Source: JBNKHG01 sp050290225 (GTDB taxonomy: Bacteria > Pseudomonadota > Gammaproteobacteria > Pseudomonadales > Cellvibrionaceae). Taken from it: DNA of 32,407 bases. The stretch's first letter is position 1, and every line of letters starts with the position of its first letter. The notes under the pieces were generated by a model. That model was not told the DNA's origin. It saw only the letters and a list, made by a program, of their open reading frames with translations, and searched no databases. A program made the translations under genes and the position numbers. Positions 22,509 through 29,314 of the stretch are shown in pieces. The stretch spans positions 1 to 32,407 of the forward strand of contig JBNKHG010000040.1 of assembly GCA_050290225.1 (NCBI GenBank), in the 5' to 3' direction.

Positions 22509-23840
22509 ATGGCAGTAAAAGAGGGCAATCTGGAGGCGCCGACACGTCACGCGATCGATTGGAAGAATCCCGATTTTTATAATGAGTCGTCGCTCATGAC
22601 GGAGCTGGAGCGGGTCTATGAGATCTGCCATGGCTGCCGGCGATGCGTCAGCCTCTGCAATGCCTTCCCGACACTGTTTGATCTGATTGATGAATCCTCG
22701 ACCTATGAAGTGGACGGGGTAAATAAAGACGATTTCTGGAAAGTGGTGGATCACTGCTATCTGTGTGATCTCTGCTACATGACCAAATGCCCCTACACAC
22801 CGCCCCATGAGTGGAATGTCGACTTCCCGCATCTGATGCTGCGTGCCAAGGCGGTGAAATACAAAAAGGGCGACATGCCGATCCGCGACAAAATCCTCAC
22901 CAGTACCGATGCCGTGGGCTCTTTGGCGGGCATCCCCGTGGTGGCGGGAATCGTGAACGCGGCCAATAAGGCAAAGCCGACGCGTAAATTGCTGGAATCG
23001 GTGCTGGGTGTGCATGCCGATGCCAGGTTGCCGGAGTACCACTCCCGTACGTTACGGAAACGCTTGAACCACAATGTGGGAATGACCGGTGAAGGTGAGC
23101 CTGCCGGCCCTACCCGGGGCAAAGTAGCGCTGTTCGCCACCTGCTATGGCAATCGCAATGAACCCATCATCGGCGAAGATCTGGTCGCGGTTTTTGAACA
23201 CAACGGGATCCCGGTCACCTTGGCACAGAAGGAGCAGTGCTGTGGCATGCCGAAACTGGAACTGGGTAATCTGGAGGCGGTGGAGCAGGCCATGAAAGCC
23301 AACATCCCCGTATTGGCGAAGCTGGTCGACGAAGGGTGGGATATTGTCGCTCCCGTACCGTCCTGCGCCCTGATGTTCAAACAGGAACTGCCGTTGCTGT
23401 TCCCGGATGACGCGGATGTGGCGAAGGTGGGCCAGGCGATCTATGACCCGTTCGAATATCTGTTCCTGCGCAACAAGCATGGCAAGCTGAAAACCGATTT
23501 CAAACAGTCGCTGGGCAAGGTGGCATACCATGCCGCCTGTCATCAGCGGGTGCAAAACATCGGCTCAAAGACGCGGGACGTGTTGTCGCTTATCCCCGAT
23601 ACCACGGTAGAGGCGATCGAACGCTGCTCCGGTCACGATGGCACGTATGCGGTGAAGAAGGAGTTCCACGAGACCTCGATGAAAATCGTGCGTCCGGTGG
23701 TCAGTCGGGTAAAACAAGCCGCCGCGGATCACTACGGCAGCGACTGTCCGATGGCGGGGCACCATATCGAACACGGCATGGGTGATGGCAGCCAGACCGA
23801 GCACCCGATGAGCCTGCTCAGAAAAGCCTACGGCCTATAA
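22509..23840 (+). CDS. Fe-S oxidoreductase with two 4Fe-4S motifs and CCG domains (HdrD/GlpC-like)
   Basis: The 443-aa protein has two 4Fe-4S clusters near the N-terminus: C40/C43/C46/C50 (CHGCRRCVSLC) and C83/C86/C89/C94 (CYLCDLCYMTKC). Two cysteine-rich regions follow, one with ECCGMPKLELGN-like motif (CCGMPK, ~240) and one with CHQRVQNIGSKT and CSGHDGTYAVKKEF (~345-390). The second has CSG where CCG is usual. It resembles heterodisulfide-reductase-D and glycerol-3-phosphate dehydrogenase C subunits but stands without their flavin partners. In this operon it is the natural electron donor or shuttle for the rubrerythrin. AGGAGG precedes the ATG, 78 bases after rubrerythrin. Confidence 0.9.
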   Translation: MAVKEGNLEAPTRHAIDWKNPDFYNESSLMTELERVYEICHGCRRCVSLCNAFPTLFDLIDESSTYEVDGVNKDDFWKVVDHCYLCDLCYMTKCPYTPPHEWNVDFPHLMLRAKAVKYKKGDMPIRDKILTSTDAVGSLAGIPVVAGIVNAANKAKPTRKLLESVLGVHADARLPEYHSRTLRKRLNHNVGMTGEGEPAGPTRGKVALFATCYGNRNEPIIGEDLVAVFEHNGIPVTLAQKEQCCGMPKLELGNLEAVEQAMKANIPVLAKLVDEGWDIVAPVPSCALMFKQELPLLFPDDADVAKVGQAIYDPFEYLFLRNKHGKLKTDFKQSLGKVAYHAACHQRVQNIGSKTRDVLSLIPDTTVEAIERCSGHDGTYAVKKEFHETSMKIVRPVVSRVKQAAADHYGSDCPMAGHHIEHGMGDGSQTEHPMSLLRKAYGL

Positions 23841-23858
23841 ACATTCAGGAGATAAGTT

Positions 23859-24146
23859 ATGGCAAATGAAGGCTACCACGAACCGATTGAAGCACTTTCC
23901 GCAGAGACCCGGGATATGCACCGGGCCATCGTTTCCCTGATGGAAGAGCTGGAAGCGGTCGACTGGTACAACCAGCGCGTCGACGCCTGCCAAGATCCGG
24001 AGTTGAAGGCTATCCTGGCTCACAACCGGGACGAAGAGAAAGAACACGCCTCCATGGTGCTGGAGTGGATACGTCGCCACGATGTGCGATTTGATCATGA
24101 ACTGAAGGATTATCTGTTTACCGAAAAATCGATTACACACGAGTAG
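23859..24146 (+). CDS. EncFtn-like half-ferritin (encapsulated ferritin family)
   Basis: The 95-aa protein has a single two-helix hairpin (half a ferritin bundle) with SLMEELEAVDWYNQRVDAC, LAHNRDEEKEHASMVLEWIR and a DYLFTE end, closely matching the EncFtn family of Rhodospirillum rubrum. The ferroxidase ligands Glu in MEELEAV and E-x-x-H in EEKEH are present, so it should dimerise and oxidise Fe(II). EncFtn is normally packed in an encapsulin shell through a C-terminal targeting peptide. Here the protein stops at SITHE with no such tail, and no shell gene lies nearby. AGGAG precedes the ATG, 18 bases after the Fe-S gene. It may work free in the cytoplasm with rubrerythrin. Confidence 0.85.
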   Translation: MANEGYHEPIEALSAETRDMHRAIVSLMEELEAVDWYNQRVDACQDPELKAILAHNRDEEKEHASMVLEWIRRHDVRFDHELKDYLFTEKSITHE

Positions 24147-24244
24147 TGGTACAAGAGGTGTGGTACAGGGGTGTACCGCTTACGCAGCCGAGGATGTTAT
24201 GTACTGTTTACGGACCTAATAAGTGTTACGAGGAGTTTTCAAAC

Positions 24245-24826
24245 ATGAGTAAATTGTCACACCAGGATCTCTATAGTCTGGAAGAGTATTCCCGCATCCG
24301 CCCCGAATTTCGGGCCAAGGTCATCGATCACAAAAAGGATCGGCGGGTCGCTATTGGTGAACATGCCGCCCTCTATTTTGAAGATGCCCTGACCATGCAG
24401 TATCAAGTCCAGGAGATGTTGCGCATCGAGCGTATCTTTGAAGCCGAGGGGATCCAGGATGAACTGGATGTCTACAACCCGCTGATTCCGGATGGGCAGA
24501 ATTGGAAAGCCACCTTCATGATGGAATACAGCGACGTGGAAGAGCGCAAGCGGGCGCTGTCCCAGTTGATTGGTGTGGAGAAAACCCTCTGGGTGCAGGT
24601 CGAGGGCTATGACAAGGTACATCCGATCGCCAATGAAGATCTGGAGCGTACCACAGAGGATAAGACCTCATCGGTTCATTTTGTGCGCTTTGAACTGACT
24701 CCGGAAATGGCGGCGGCCGCCAAGAGCGGTGCTGCTATACGTGCCGGGATATCCCACCCGGCCTATACGGCAGAGACGATACTGAGCGACAGCGTGCGCG
24801 ACTCCCTGGTAGGTGATCTGCACTAA
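24245..24826 (+). CDS. DUF3501 family protein
   Basis: The ~193-aa protein starts at ATG 24245 with GAGGAG (24230-24235) upstream; an extension to a GTG at 24146 would overlap the previous stop and adds unlikely residues. The body has the DUF3501 pattern: YRRIRPEFRAKVIDHKK-like start (SRIRPEFRAKVIDHKKDRR), EHAALYFEDALTMQYQVQEML and LNPLIPDG-type segment (YNPLIPDGQNWKATFMMEY), ending SSVHFVRFELTPEM. Function is unknown. It is soluble and lacks obvious cofactor motifs. DUF3501 is, as I recall it, often next to rubrerythrin and this Fe-S protein, so a peroxide- or iron-related role is likely but not demonstrated. Confidence 0.85.
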   Translation: MSKLSHQDLYSLEEYSRIRPEFRAKVIDHKKDRRVAIGEHAALYFEDALTMQYQVQEMLRIERIFEAEGIQDELDVYNPLIPDGQNWKATFMMEYSDVEERKRALSQLIGVEKTLWVQVEGYDKVHPIANEDLERTTEDKTSSVHFVRFELTPEMAAAAKSGAAIRAGISHPAYTAETILSDSVRDSLVGDLH

Positions 24827-24852
24827 GCCGATCTCCTGTATTGGCAGGGTTG

Positions 24853-25575
24853 TCAGGAGTGGGTTACCAGCATCTTGCTGAACAGGGCCAGCGAAAAACC
24901 CACTACCGCACCGAGGGGTGGTCCCCAGTGCCGTTGCAGACGCGCCTGGGGAGCGATGTCCTGGAAAAGTAGATAGAGAATCCCGCCGGAAGCAAACAGC
25001 ATCACCGCCCCCAGCAGCGCGGGTTGGTCAGAGAGAAAAAAGTAACCACTGAGGCCGGCGATGGGGCCGATAACCGTCAGCCCGCTCATCACCAATAACG
25101 TTTTAACCTGGCTGTATTGAACTTGTGGGACCAGTTCCCGATAGGCATTGAATCCCTCGGGAAGATTCTGGATACCGATAAGCAGCGCCAGCAAAGGCGC
25201 CACGGGGGAGTTGATGGCCACCAGTCCGCCGAGCGCAACGGCTTCAGGGACATAGTCGAGAATCATGCCCATCAGCTGCGGCGTTTCCCGTCGTCGCAAT
25301 CCCAATCCCCGCTCGATCAGAAAAAAGGCCAGGCCGCCGAGTAGAAACAGGGGTATGGCGAGCAGGGAGCCCCGCATGCTGGCAATGCCTTCCGGAACCA
25401 GCACTACCGCGACCGCACCCAAGAGAATGCCGCCGCCCAGGGCGATCAGAAAGTGGCGGAACTCCCGTTCGAGCCAGTTCGGCCGAATGTGTTCAAAGCT
25501 GGCGATGACGCCGCCGATGGGAATACAGCTTCCCGCCGCCAGGGTGAGGAGTGTAATGGTGATTAGTTCCGACAT
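24853..25575 (-). CDS. ZIP-family-like metal transporter with altered TM4 site
   Basis: The 240-aa protein has about eight hydrophobic helices with a charged cytoplasmic loop, the ZIP layout. Helix 5 carries the standard QNLPEGF (136-142). Helix 4 reads DYVPEAVALG (107-116), where typical ZIP proteins have HN-x-x-PEG, so the first His and Asn of the binuclear metal site are Asp and Tyr and the Gly is Ala. It may move a different ion or be a low-activity or regulatory member. It is convergent with DUF3501 (26 bases apart) and lies inside the same inverted repeat pair as the iron/peroxide operon. Substrate is not assigned. Confidence 0.8.
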   Translation of the reverse strand: MSELITITLLTLAAGSCIPIGGVIASFEHIRPNWLEREFRHFLIALGGGILLGAVAVVLVPEGIASMRGSLLAIPLFLLGGLAFFLIERGLGLRRRETPQLMGMILDYVPEAVALGGLVAINSPVAPLLALLIGIQNLPEGFNAYRELVPQVQYSQVKTLLVMSGLTVIGPIAGLSGYFFLSDQPALLGAVMLFASGGILYLLFQDIAPQARLQRHWGPPLGAVVGFSLALFSKMLVTHS

Positions 25576-25764
25576 GTCATCTTGCTGGGTTCATCCAGGG
25601 CCTGTTTGATGCAGGTGGCGTTGCCGAAGTGGCCGGCGTGACCCGGTGCGACGGTATCACGCTCTAACGGCAGAGGCTCATGGTAATACGGGGGGTGGTA
25701 AATACAAGTTTGGCTATCCTGTCTCTTCCCATCGGTAGCTCATCCTTGTGTGATGCAGCGCTTT

Positions 25765-25850
25765 ATGCTCAGTGCACAACCAATGTACCTTACCCAATCT
25801 TTCGTAGGGGCAGGCCCCTGTGCCTGCCCTCACTAGCCGGGCAACCACAG
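25765..25850. repeat. 86-nt intergenic repeat, copy A
   Basis: Begins ATGCTCAG and ends GGGCAACCACAG; internal hairpin-forming blocks include GGGGCAGGCCCC and GCCTGCCC. It matches 26022-26107 over its whole length with a few substitutions. Confidence 0.8.
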
Positions 25851-25860
25851 CCTGGTAGGG

Positions 25861-25881
25861 TGGGCACGTCTTTCGTGCCCA
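25861..25881. repeat. Short hairpin TGGGCACG-N5-CGTGCCCA
   Basis: An 8-bp stem (25861-25868 with 25874-25881) and 5-nt loop, part of the intergenic repeat cluster. Confidence 0.6.
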
Positions 25882-25886
25882 CGCGG

Positions 25887-25929
25887 TTATCGCACGGTAG
25901 GCATTCCCACGCGGAGCGTGGGAACGAGA
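25887..25929. repeat. 43-nt palindromic intergenic repeat, right inverted copy
   Basis: Reverse complement of 21839-21881 with a single mismatch. It contains the TTCCCACGC-GGA-GCGTGGGAA hairpin (25904-25924). The pair brackets the rubrerythrin-EncFtn-DUF3501 operon and the ZIP gene. Confidence 0.85.
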
Positions 25930-26021
25930 ACACAGGGGGTTGCCCCTACACTATCATTGGAACTTCCAACCGGATTTTATAGGTGTAGGCCATATTGTTT
26001 GGGGTTCGTTCCTTACCCCAC

Positions 26022-26107
26022 ATGCTCAGCACACAATCGATGCACCTTATCCAATCTTTCGTAGGGGAAGGCCCCTGTGCCTGCCCTCACTAGGCGGGCA
26101 ACCACAG
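26022..26107. repeat. 86-nt intergenic repeat, copy B
   Basis: Direct copy of 25765-25850, 171 bases further on. It is followed by CACAGGGGGTTGCCCCTACA (26103-26122), identical to 25931-25950. The ~690 bases of 25576-26268 hold no convincing gene. Confidence 0.8.
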
Positions 26108-26134
26108 GGGGTTGCCCCTACAACCCTCCCTGTG

Positions 26135-26210
26135 CTTCGCGGCATAAGTCCATCCCTGGCAACGCCGCTCTCGGCCATCCATGGCCTTCGCGGCATAAGT
26201 CCATCCCTGG
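26135..26210. repeat. Direct repeat CTTCGCGGCATAAGTCCATCC, two copies
   Basis: CTTCGCGGCATAAGTCCATC followed by CCTGG occurs at 26135-26159 and again at 26186-26210. Both lie before the phasin terminator in a gene-free repeat cluster. Confidence 0.8.
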
Positions 26211-26211
26211 A

Positions 26212-26244
26212 CAAAAAAACCGCCACCCGGAGACCGGGTGGCGG
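26212..26244 (-). terminator. Rho-independent terminator of the phasin gene
   Basis: On the minus strand an 11-bp stem (26234-26244 with 26220-26230) with loop TCT is followed by a T7 run (complement of 26213-26219). It lies 25 bases past the phasin stop. Confidence 0.88.
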
Positions 26245-26268
26245 CTTTATGCACAGCAAAGACCTTGA

Positions 26269-26667
26269 TTAAGCAGCTTTCTTTGCAGCCGGTGCCTTCT
26301 TGGCGACAGGCGAAACGTTAACGGCAGCGGTAGCCGCCTCAACGCTCTTCTCGGCAATCTTCTGCGCTTCAGCAGAGAACTCGGTACCGATGCTGGCAAC
26401 AGCCTGAGAATCGGCAATCACTTTCTCGCCGATGGTCTTGAAGGTTTCACCCTGCTTGCTCAGGAATGCTTCCAGAGCTTTCTGGTCGGTGATTTCAGTT
26501 GCGGAACGCATCTGATCAAGACAGATTTCGGTATAATCGCGAGCGCTGTTCAACTGAATCTCGAACAGTTTCTCGATGTTGTAGATGTAGAGTTTGTTCA
26601 ACTCCTGAACAGGAGCCAGAACGGTCTGTACCTGCGCGGTGAACTTCTCAAAGATTTCGTTTGTCAT
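26269..26667 (-). CDS. Phasin family protein
   Basis: The 132-aa helical amphipathic protein has the phasin core: FEKFTAQVQTVLAPVQELNKLYIYNIEKLFEIQL, then ARDYTEICLDQMRSATEI and AFLSKQGETFKTIGEKV, typical of PhaP-type proteins that coat polyhydroxyalkanoate granules. The end (SPVAKKAPAAKKAA) is an Ala-Lys tail common in such proteins. No phaC or phaR is in the window. It has its own promoter and terminator and so is probably monocistronic and strongly expressed. Confidence 0.9.
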   Translation of the reverse strand: MTNEIFEKFTAQVQTVLAPVQELNKLYIYNIEKLFEIQLNSARDYTEICLDQMRSATEITDQKALEAFLSKQGETFKTIGEKVIADSQAVASIGTEFSAEAQKIAEKSVEAATAAVNVSPVAKKAPAAKKAA

Positions 26668-26714
26668 GACAATGGCCTTCCTTAGTTAGGGGGTTTACGT
26701 TGATGATGCGGTGC

Positions 26715-26743
26715 AGCATAGCATTGGAATTGTTGCGGCGCAA
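26715..26743 (-). promoter_or_regulatory. Sigma-70-like promoter of the phasin gene
   Basis: On the minus strand TTGCGC (-35, complement of 26738-26743) and TATGCT (-10, complement of 26715-26720) are separated by exactly 17 bases, about 50 bases before the phasin start codon. Confidence 0.5.
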
Positions 26744-26914
26744 TATAATTTTACTGTGCAACTATCTCCGATCGGTATATTACTGATTAAAAATGACATT
26801 TTTATGTTTGTTCGATGATGTGTCCGGGGTGGGAAAGGCTCTGTGCCCATTGCGGAAGGGGAAAATCTCTACTATCTTGCACGGTCCGGTTTTATCTATT
26901 TAAGGAGTAATGGC

Positions 26915-27508
26915 ATGACCAGTGAGCAACCGATTCCCTTGACCCATATTCGGGGTGTGGGTCCCAGCGCTGCGGTTCGCATGGAGGAGTGTGGGGTGCG
27001 CTCTGTGGAGCAGTTGGCCGGCATGTCTATTGCCGAATTTAAACTGGCCTGTCCGCCGCTGGCCAAACGGAGCGAAGCCTTTGTGAAGGGCGCGCGGCGC
27101 TTGCTCAAACGACTACAAGTCAGCGCAGAACAAGGTGTCGGTGAATCGGCGCCACCCCTACCGGTTGCCGACGAGAGCGAAGTGAATGAGCGCCCGGTGG
27201 TTGTCACAGACCGGCAATCAAGTGCGGCAGTAGCCCAAATCGAAGAATCCATGGTTGAGGCGGCAAAACCACTCAAGCCAAAAAAGAACAAAACAGCCGA
27301 GGAAAAACTAAGTAAGGAGACAAAAGGGAAGTCGGGTAAAAAGGAGAAGCCAGAGAAGAAAAAAGGCGATAAGAAAACAGATAAGAAGGAGAAGAAAGAG
27401 AAAGAAAAGAAGAGCCGCGACAAGCCAAAGAAATCGAAAAAGGATAAATCGGATAAAAGCAAAAAGGAGAAGTCGGAAAAGAAAAAGTCCGGCAAGGAAA
27501 AGAAGTAG
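26915..27508 (+). CDS. Helix-hairpin-helix protein with long lysine-rich tail
   Basis: The ~198-aa protein starts at ATG 26915 with AAGGAG (26902-26907); a longer frame from 26843 lacks support. The first ~65 residues have a helix-hairpin-helix signature (LTHIRGVGPSAAVRMEECGV, then RSVEQLAGMSIAEF), as in DUF4332-like or nucleic-acid-binding HhH modules. After a linker, residues from ~125 onward are almost all Lys, Glu, Ser and Asp (KKEKPEKKKGDKKTDKK and similar), a disordered basic tail. Such a protein probably binds DNA or RNA non-specifically. It is divergent from the phasin. Function beyond nucleic-acid binding is not known. Confidence 0.75.
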   Translation: MTSEQPIPLTHIRGVGPSAAVRMEECGVRSVEQLAGMSIAEFKLACPPLAKRSEAFVKGARRLLKRLQVSAEQGVGESAPPLPVADESEVNERPVVVTDRQSSAAVAQIEESMVEAAKPLKPKKNKTAEEKLSKETKGKSGKKEKPEKKKGDKKTDKKEKKEKEKKSRDKPKKSKKDKSDKSKKEKSEKKKSGKEKK

Positions 27509-27806
27509 TCTGAAAAAGGCTTAAGATTTGAGATCAAATCTTCGGCGTGGAAAGGGGCAAGGGGCAGTCTTTCGGCGAGCCGTATCGCTATCAGGCTCCA
27601 CCCGACTAAAAAGGGAGGCGGAAAATATCTGATTGGAAAGAAAAATATTTCTAGCTAATGGTAGTGGATTGGCCTATAGTGGCCTCAGCTACAGATTTTG
27701 TTATCAGCAGTTTTGGTCGTTCCATTCTTGTTACCCCCTCAATTCCTCGTTTCATTACCTGTCAGCAACACCTACATTGTTTAATTTATTTTCAGGTAAA
27801 AGTTTT

Positions 27807-28007
27807 ATGGCTACAGGTACTGTAAAGTGGTTTAACGAGTCCAAAGGTTTTGGATTCATTTCTCAAGATGATGGCGGCCCCGATGTATTCGTACATTTCA
27901 ACGCGATTCAAGGTTCGGGGTTCAAAACTCTGGCCGAAGGTCAGCCGGTTACGTTTGAGGTAGAGAAGGGTCCTAAGGGCCTCCAGGCGAGCAAAGTTAG
28001 CGCCTAA
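27807..28007 (+). CDS. Cold-shock domain protein (CspA family)
   Basis: The 66-aa protein is a single cold-shock domain: GTVKWFNESKGFGFI (RNP1 KGFGFI) and DVFVHF (RNP2), ending KGLQASKVSA. It binds single-stranded RNA/DNA and acts as an RNA chaperone. I chose ATG 27807, since the longer frame from 27633 encodes nothing resembling the family and lies in the leader. The ~298-base upstream region (27509-27806) would be a long 5' UTR, as in many csp genes. A strong terminator follows the stop. Confidence 0.95.
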   Translation: MATGTVKWFNESKGFGFISQDDGGPDVFVHFNAIQGSGFKTLAEGQPVTFEVEKGPKGLQASKVSA

Positions 28008-28035
28008 GTTACACCTCATCGGCTATACCGATGTG

Positions 28036-28061
28036 AAGAACCCCGCTTCGGCGGGGTTCTT
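28036..28061 (+). terminator. Rho-independent terminator after the cold-shock gene
   Basis: AAGAACCCCGC-TTCG-GCGGGGTTCTT is a perfect 11-bp stem with a stable TTCG tetraloop; the run TTCTTTATT follows. It separates the csp and RRM genes, so the RRM gene depends on readthrough or its own promoter. Confidence 0.9.
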
Positions 28062-28113
28062 TATTACTGCAACAACCGCCATATCCGTTTCCGTCCAGTA
28101 CAGGGGAACCGCA

Positions 28114-28377
28114 TTGAAAAAAATATTTATCGGAAATCTGCCATCCAATACCAAAGAACAAGATATCCAAAACCTGTTCGCTGAATTCGGTACGGTACGC
28201 TCAGCCAAACTGGTTATGGATGTATTTTCCGGCCAGTGTAAGGGATTCGGTTTTATCGAGATGGAAGGCCATGAGGCACGTGCCGCCATCGCCGGCCTCA
28301 ACGGCCGGGATTTTAACGGACAATCGCTGAAAGTTAACTTTGAGAGCCCGCGACCGGGTGGCCGTCGTCGTCGCTAG
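28114..28377 (+). CDS. RRM RNA-binding protein with Arg-rich tail
   Basis: The 87-aa protein is a single RRM: KKIFIGNLPS (RNP2 IFIGNL), then FAEFGTVRSAKLV and KGFGFIEM (RNP1), ending GGRRRR. It would bind single-stranded RNA, like the small RRM proteins of cyanobacteria and gammaproteobacteria. The best start is TTG 28114 with AGGGG (28102-28106) upstream; no ATG gives a sensible length. A longer frame back to 28033 would begin inside the csp terminator. It sits directly after the cold-shock gene, so both RNA chaperones may respond together to cold. Confidence 0.85.
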   Translation: MKKIFIGNLPSNTKEQDIQNLFAEFGTVRSAKLVMDVFSGQCKGFGFIEMEGHEARAAIAGLNGRDFNGQSLKVNFESPRPGGRRRR

Positions 28378-28774
28378 TTCGTAATCAAATTGCTGAGAAT
28401 TGTCCAGGTTCTTTTATATAGCGCTCTTTCCTGCTCTTTTTTTCCGGAATTCAGTTTTTTTTATTTAATGTAAAAGGTTCAGTCGTGTGAACAGCCGACT
28501 GGTGCGTGAATGCCTCTTTCTAGGGGTAGTAAGAGCGTTTTCCTTTCCCCTCTGCTCCCTTTAGCGTTCCGCGGTATCCCATTGGATGGGTGCAGGCGCT
28601 ATCTATGGAGTGGATTTTTCTTCGTTGTGCGCGATTCACGCAAAGGCAGCATAGGCCTAGGTAGGACTGTTGATAGCGCGTTCTTAACTATACTCAATAC
28701 TGTCAACGCCGCATTGCCGCTTCATTCAAGGTGGAGGTTGCAGGCGATGTTGTCAGTCTTGGGAGGTTTGCATC
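28378..28774. other. Intergenic region after the RRM gene
   Basis: About 397 bases. A frame at 28510-28845 has no ribosome binding site and overlaps the DUF1059 gene, so I do not count it. The stretch near 28430-28470 is T-rich. No RNA or hairpin gene was recognised. Confidence 0.45.
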
Positions 28775-28972
28775 ATGACGAGATATTACATCGATTGTCG
28801 GGACTACCCGAGCGACGCCCATTGTACGGTAGCGCTTTCCGCTGACTCAAAGGAAGAGCTGTTGGAAGCGGCGGTGCAACACGCCGCCCAGGTTCACGGA
28901 CATGAGGACAGTCCGGAGTTGCGAGAGAATATGCTGAAGATGTTCAGCGAGGAGGAGCCGCCGGCAGGCTGA
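28775..28972 (+). CDS. DUF1059 small protein
   Basis: The 65-aa acidic protein reads TRYYIDCRDYPSDAHCTVAL followed by SADSKEELLEAAVQHAAQVHGHEDSPELRENMLKMF, the DUF1059 pattern. The two conserved Cys (C8 and C17) and HAAQVHGH could bind a metal. GGGAGG is 10-15 bases before the ATG. Function is unknown. A stem (GGGTTGGCC / GGCCAACCC, 28987-28995 with 29002-29010) lies just after the stop and may end the transcript, though it lacks a T-run. Confidence 0.8.
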   Translation: MTRYYIDCRDYPSDAHCTVALSADSKEELLEAAVQHAAQVHGHEDSPELRENMLKMFSEEEPPAG

Positions 28973-28986
28973 CGGCTCCCTTCGCC

Positions 28987-29010
28987 GGGTTGGCCAGGGA
29001 GGGCCAACCC
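28987..29010 (+). terminator. Hairpin after DUF1059 gene, weak terminator candidate
   Basis: A 9-bp stem with 6-nt loop lies 15 bases after the stop, with no T-run following, so Rho-independent action is doubtful. Confidence 0.35.
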
Positions 29011-29185
29011 AGGGCATCCGCAGTTTGTTAACAGGCCCTGACAGGACAGCTGATTGAGTCAATCCTCACCCGATGAATTTATCCTCGGTGCTTGGCGGGT
29101 CAGCGCGGGGGCCGCCGGACTTGTCTCGCGAGTAATCCCTGACCCCGGTCAACTGGCCTGTGAGAAGGAGGTTTCGTTGAATCTG

Positions 29186-29218
29186 AAAGGGACGGCCGCA
29201 GCATGCGGCCGCCCTTTT
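29186..29218 (+). terminator. GC hairpin with flanking A/T tract upstream of the nitrilase gene
   Basis: AAAGGG-A-CGGCCGC-AGCAT-GCGGCCG-CCCTTTT forms a 13-bp nearly perfect stem ending in TTTT. An AAGGAGG (29165-29171) followed by a TTG (29177) opens a 19-codon frame through it (ends 29236), which may be a leader peptide or chance. Confidence 0.5.
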
Positions 29219-29314
29219 ACCTGCTGTCCGCTGTAATCAGGCAGTGACTGCGAGTGTGCCGACCTGGCTGTTTTCACTATCGGCACCCAATAACCCAAAA
29301 AGAGGAACAGGCGC

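Noticed and set aside
24146..24244. Longer DUF3501 start at a GTG, or readthrough of the EncFtn stop to give a targeting tail
   Set aside because: The extra residues resemble neither DUF3501 nor an encapsulin targeting peptide, and ATG 24245 has a clear GAGGAG.
26843..26914. Upstream start for the HhH protein
   Set aside because: No ribosome binding site; ATG 26915 has AAGGAG.
27633..27806. Longer cold-shock protein frame
   Set aside because: The N-terminal extension has no family resemblance; the CspA core starts exactly at ATG 27807.
28510..28845. 111-aa frame before and over DUF1059
   Set aside because: No Shine-Dalgarno, no recognisable domain, and it overlaps a well-supported gene.
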